From contig NW_008805078.1 of assembly GCF_000004825.1 (NCBI RefSeq), positions 648,069-712,068 of the forward strand: a stretch of 64,000 bases of DNA, given 5' to 3'. Each line of letters starts with the position of its first letter. Within the stretch, counting starts at the first letter, position 1. The stretch is from Heterostelium album PN500. Its lineage: Eukaryota; Evosea; Eumycetozoa; Acytosteliales; Acytosteliaceae. Positions 61,696-64,000 of this stretch are shown here, one piece after another. The notes beneath the pieces are model-generated. The model did no database searches. It was not told the origin of the DNA and saw only the letters and a program-made list of their open reading frames with translations. Made by a program: the position numbers and the translations under genes.

Positions 61696-63832
61696 TTCTA
61701 CGCGTTTATCTATTTTTGTATGTGTGGAGTGATTTCTAGTGGCTGCCACCACCAAATAATAAACAATCTTAACTTGACCTTTGTTTTTAAAACTGTACTA
61801 TTTATATATAATAATATTCTGAAAATTCAAAATAAAATGTCTGCGAAAGGTCAGAGTAAAAAAATTATTATGAAAAAATAGGGGGTTAATTAATCTGTTA
61901 TTCTGTCTTTTTTAAAAAGAAAAGCTAAATAAAAAGATAAAAAAAGATTAAATTTGATTTTTTACAATGATCTCTCTGCTTTGAATATCTTTTAATATTT
62001 ATTTGGTGATATTGTACTGTATGTTTCAAAACAAATAGATAGTAGATATAGAGATAGATGATAATTACAATATTTATGACAATGAACAAATCTGTTTATT
62101 GCTATGGGTTTTTTTTTTTTTTAAATTGTTGTTTTTTTTTTTTGTAGATGTAGTTGTTGTAGTTGAGTTACTTTTAATAAAATTATTGTAGTTGTGTTGT
62201 GTTGTTTTGTGTGTGTATACAAAGTTGGTTAAAAAATGGATAAATTGTTACTTATAATAATAATTTTGTTGTGATTGTAATATTGTGTAAAAACAGCAGT
62301 TAGGGCTGAATTTGTTTGATGTTTTTTATTTTTTAATAAAATTGGAGTTAAATGGTGATGATGGAGATAAAAAATGTGGGTGATGAGGAGGACAATTGTT
62401 TTTTTAAAAAAATGTTTAAAAATGATATGGGTTTGAAAATTTTTTAAAAAAATACCAACCCAAATCACAACAAAAGCTGACTTTTGGAATGTCAAAAAAG
62501 TTTATGTGCGATGACAAACAAAAAATAGAATGAATGACAATGAATTTGGTTGTTGGTATTGTGGCTGTTGTTTGTTTATTTTTTAATAATAGATCGTTGA
62601 CCATTTATCCAGAAATGTACATCGTTTAATTAATTAATTGTACAAACAAACAAACAAAAAAAACATTTATGATTATCAATCAATATAAATTCCTTATTCT
62701 TACTCGACTTGACTTTGAAGGTTGTTGTTATTATTTAATTTATATTTTCTGAATCTATTTGCTAACTTTTTTGTCGAATGAGGTCTGATTATTGATTATT
62801 GCCTTTTGAAATATAGATAAATTAGGATTTGAAACCAAATTCAAAAAAAAAAATAATTAAAATAAAAATAAAGATAACAAATAGGAGTTGTTGACGCTAT
62901 GTACTGAATTTTTATTAAATGATTTAGTTTTTACAAAAAAAAAAAAAAAAAAAAAAGAAATTGATTAAAAAAAAATTATTTAATGTAAAAAAGATAAAAA
63001 AAAAAACAAAAAAAAAAACATGCTCATTCAGAGAAAGTAGGAGGTCGATTTAAAACCCAACAATATTTGCATTTTTGAAAAAAATCCTAATAAAAAAAAA
63101 AAAACTCAAATCCAATGGAGAGACAGTCTATATGATTTGTGGTTGTGGTGTGAATTGTTTGTTGAGCTGTGAAGTAACATTCGAATATTTACCATTAATT
63201 AAAACAGGGTTTGAATTCAAAAGAGTTGTGATGAAAAACCATCAAGTCACATCCGTGCTTGGTTGAGACTTTTTTGCAAATTTGTATAGACTATTTATAC
63301 GTGATCGATTATGTGGAGAATAATACAAAAGAAAGATGATTTATATTAAATAGAATAGATAGACGATAGATGGATTGGATAAGGGTTTAAATAGAGAGTA
63401 GTCCATAGCAAAGATAAAAAAAAAAAAACAAAAATAAGTTAAATAATTTGCAAAAAAAAAAAAAACAACACTTACTTTAAAGTGTTATAGATAACTTCTA
63501 TAACAACAAATAAAACAAAACAAAACTATTTTGTTTGAGAGCAAATAAACAACAACACCAACATTAAAAATCAACATCAACTTCCGAATCAAATCAAGAC
63601 CTCCTCATTCGACCTCCGAAAAATAATAAAAAAAAAATATAAGAAATGGTGAAAAAAAATAATAAAACACAAAAAAAACAATAAAAACCCACATTTTATT
63701 GATAAATAATCGGACCGCTAAGAAATATCCAAACCTTTTTCGAGGCATTTTATGAACAGGTTATATAAATGAGAATTTCTAAAAAAAAAAATTGTGTTTG
63801 TGTGTGTGAAACTATTTATTTTGGATATTTAT
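61696..63832. other. Intergenic region, 2.1 kb
   Basis: AT-rich upstream region of the RasGEF gene and downstream of the gene at the right edge. Many poly-A and poly-T runs (62110-62145, 62930-63015). The stretch 63100-63270 is somewhat richer in GC and has an open frame of 63 codons (63075-63266), but its residues show no family resemblance; not called as a gene. Confidence 0.55.
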
Positions 63833-64000
63833 CTATTCTTGGTGTGTTGTTAAAGAATTAACGGTATTATCTATACTTGATTCTTTTTCTTTTTCTTGTT
63901 GTTGTTTTGCAGTTATTGTTTGGTTATTATTGACCTTATCTTGTTGTTGGTTATGGTGGTGGTGGTGGTGGACAGCCAAAGGTGGTGGGGTGTTTGTCTC
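63833..64000 (-). CDS. C-terminal end of an unidentified protein (partial)
   Basis: On the minus strand an open frame runs from the right edge of the window to a TAG at 63833-63835 (56 codons here). It starts TNTPPPLAVHHHHHHNQQQD and ends SSIDNTVNSLTTHQE, i.e. His/Gln/Asn/Lys-rich low-complexity sequence typical of dictyostelid protein tails. GC content of its beginning is exon-like. The gene continues beyond the window; no function can be assigned. Confidence 0.55.
   Translation of the reverse strand, partial: ETNTPPPLAVHHHHHHNQQQDKVNNNQTITAKQQQEKEKESSIDNTVNSLTTHQE

Noticed and set aside
63075-63266. 63-codon plus-strand frame with several Cys
   Set aside because: Tempting because the DNA is slightly GC-richer, but the start lies in a poly-A run and the sequence shows no family pattern.

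Overview
The window is nuclear DNA from a dictyostelid social amoeba. The evidence is AT-rich, homopolymer-laden intergenic DNA, short (about 60-125 bp) GTATGT/GTAAGT...TAG introns, Asn/Gln/Ser/Thr repeat tracts inside proteins, and a family content typical of Dictyostelia (VSK-like receptor kinase, helicase-less Dicer, GRP125-like gelsolin protein, RasGEF). Exons are clearly richer in GC and use more C- and G-ending codons than Dictyostelium discoideum, so a group such as Cavenderia, Heterostelium or Acytostelium is more likely (inference). No tRNA, rRNA, CRISPR array or transposable element was recognised.

Layout. 0-5 kb: 3' part of a membrane-anchored repetitive surface protein, a CHIC/ERF4/GOLGA7-like protein, and a mitochondrial ribosome-silencing factor (MALSU1/RsfS) with a huge acidic extension. 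5-16 kb: a protein with two RlaP-type nucleotidyltransferase domains, mitochondrial Hsp70, a possible tiny spliced gene, a probable nuclear regulator and mitochondrial threonyl-tRNA synthetase. 16-20 kb and 38.5-42 kb: two paralogous signal-peptide/GPI-type surface glycoproteins in opposite orientation. 19.8-27 kb: Dicer-like RNase III, mitochondrial adrenodoxin-type ferredoxin and a J-domain protein. 27.7-38 kb: VSK-like receptor kinase, IPP-isomerase-like Nudix protein and ATG2. 42-44 kb: gene-free gap with palindromes and a structured GC-richer island. 44-54 kb: an NT-C2/coiled-coil/DIL protein and a large gelsolin-related protein. 56-62 kb: DCAF11, a small borealin/Nbl1-like protein with a perfect E2F palindrome upstream, and a RasGEF. 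The 3' end of a further minus-strand gene reaches the right edge.

Functional themes. Five genes point to mitochondria (MALSU1, mtHsp70, mitochondrial ThrRS, adrenodoxin-type ferredoxin, possibly the J protein). Four genes make secreted or membrane surface proteins with repetitive beta-rich ectodomains; the two GPI-type paralogues and the receptor kinase also share a malectin-like membrane-proximal module. Cytoskeleton, trafficking and signalling are represented by the gelsolin-related, DIL, RasGEF, CHIC-like and ATG2 proteins. All exon models were built by eye from frame, splice consensus and protein-family continuity and need transcript confirmation.
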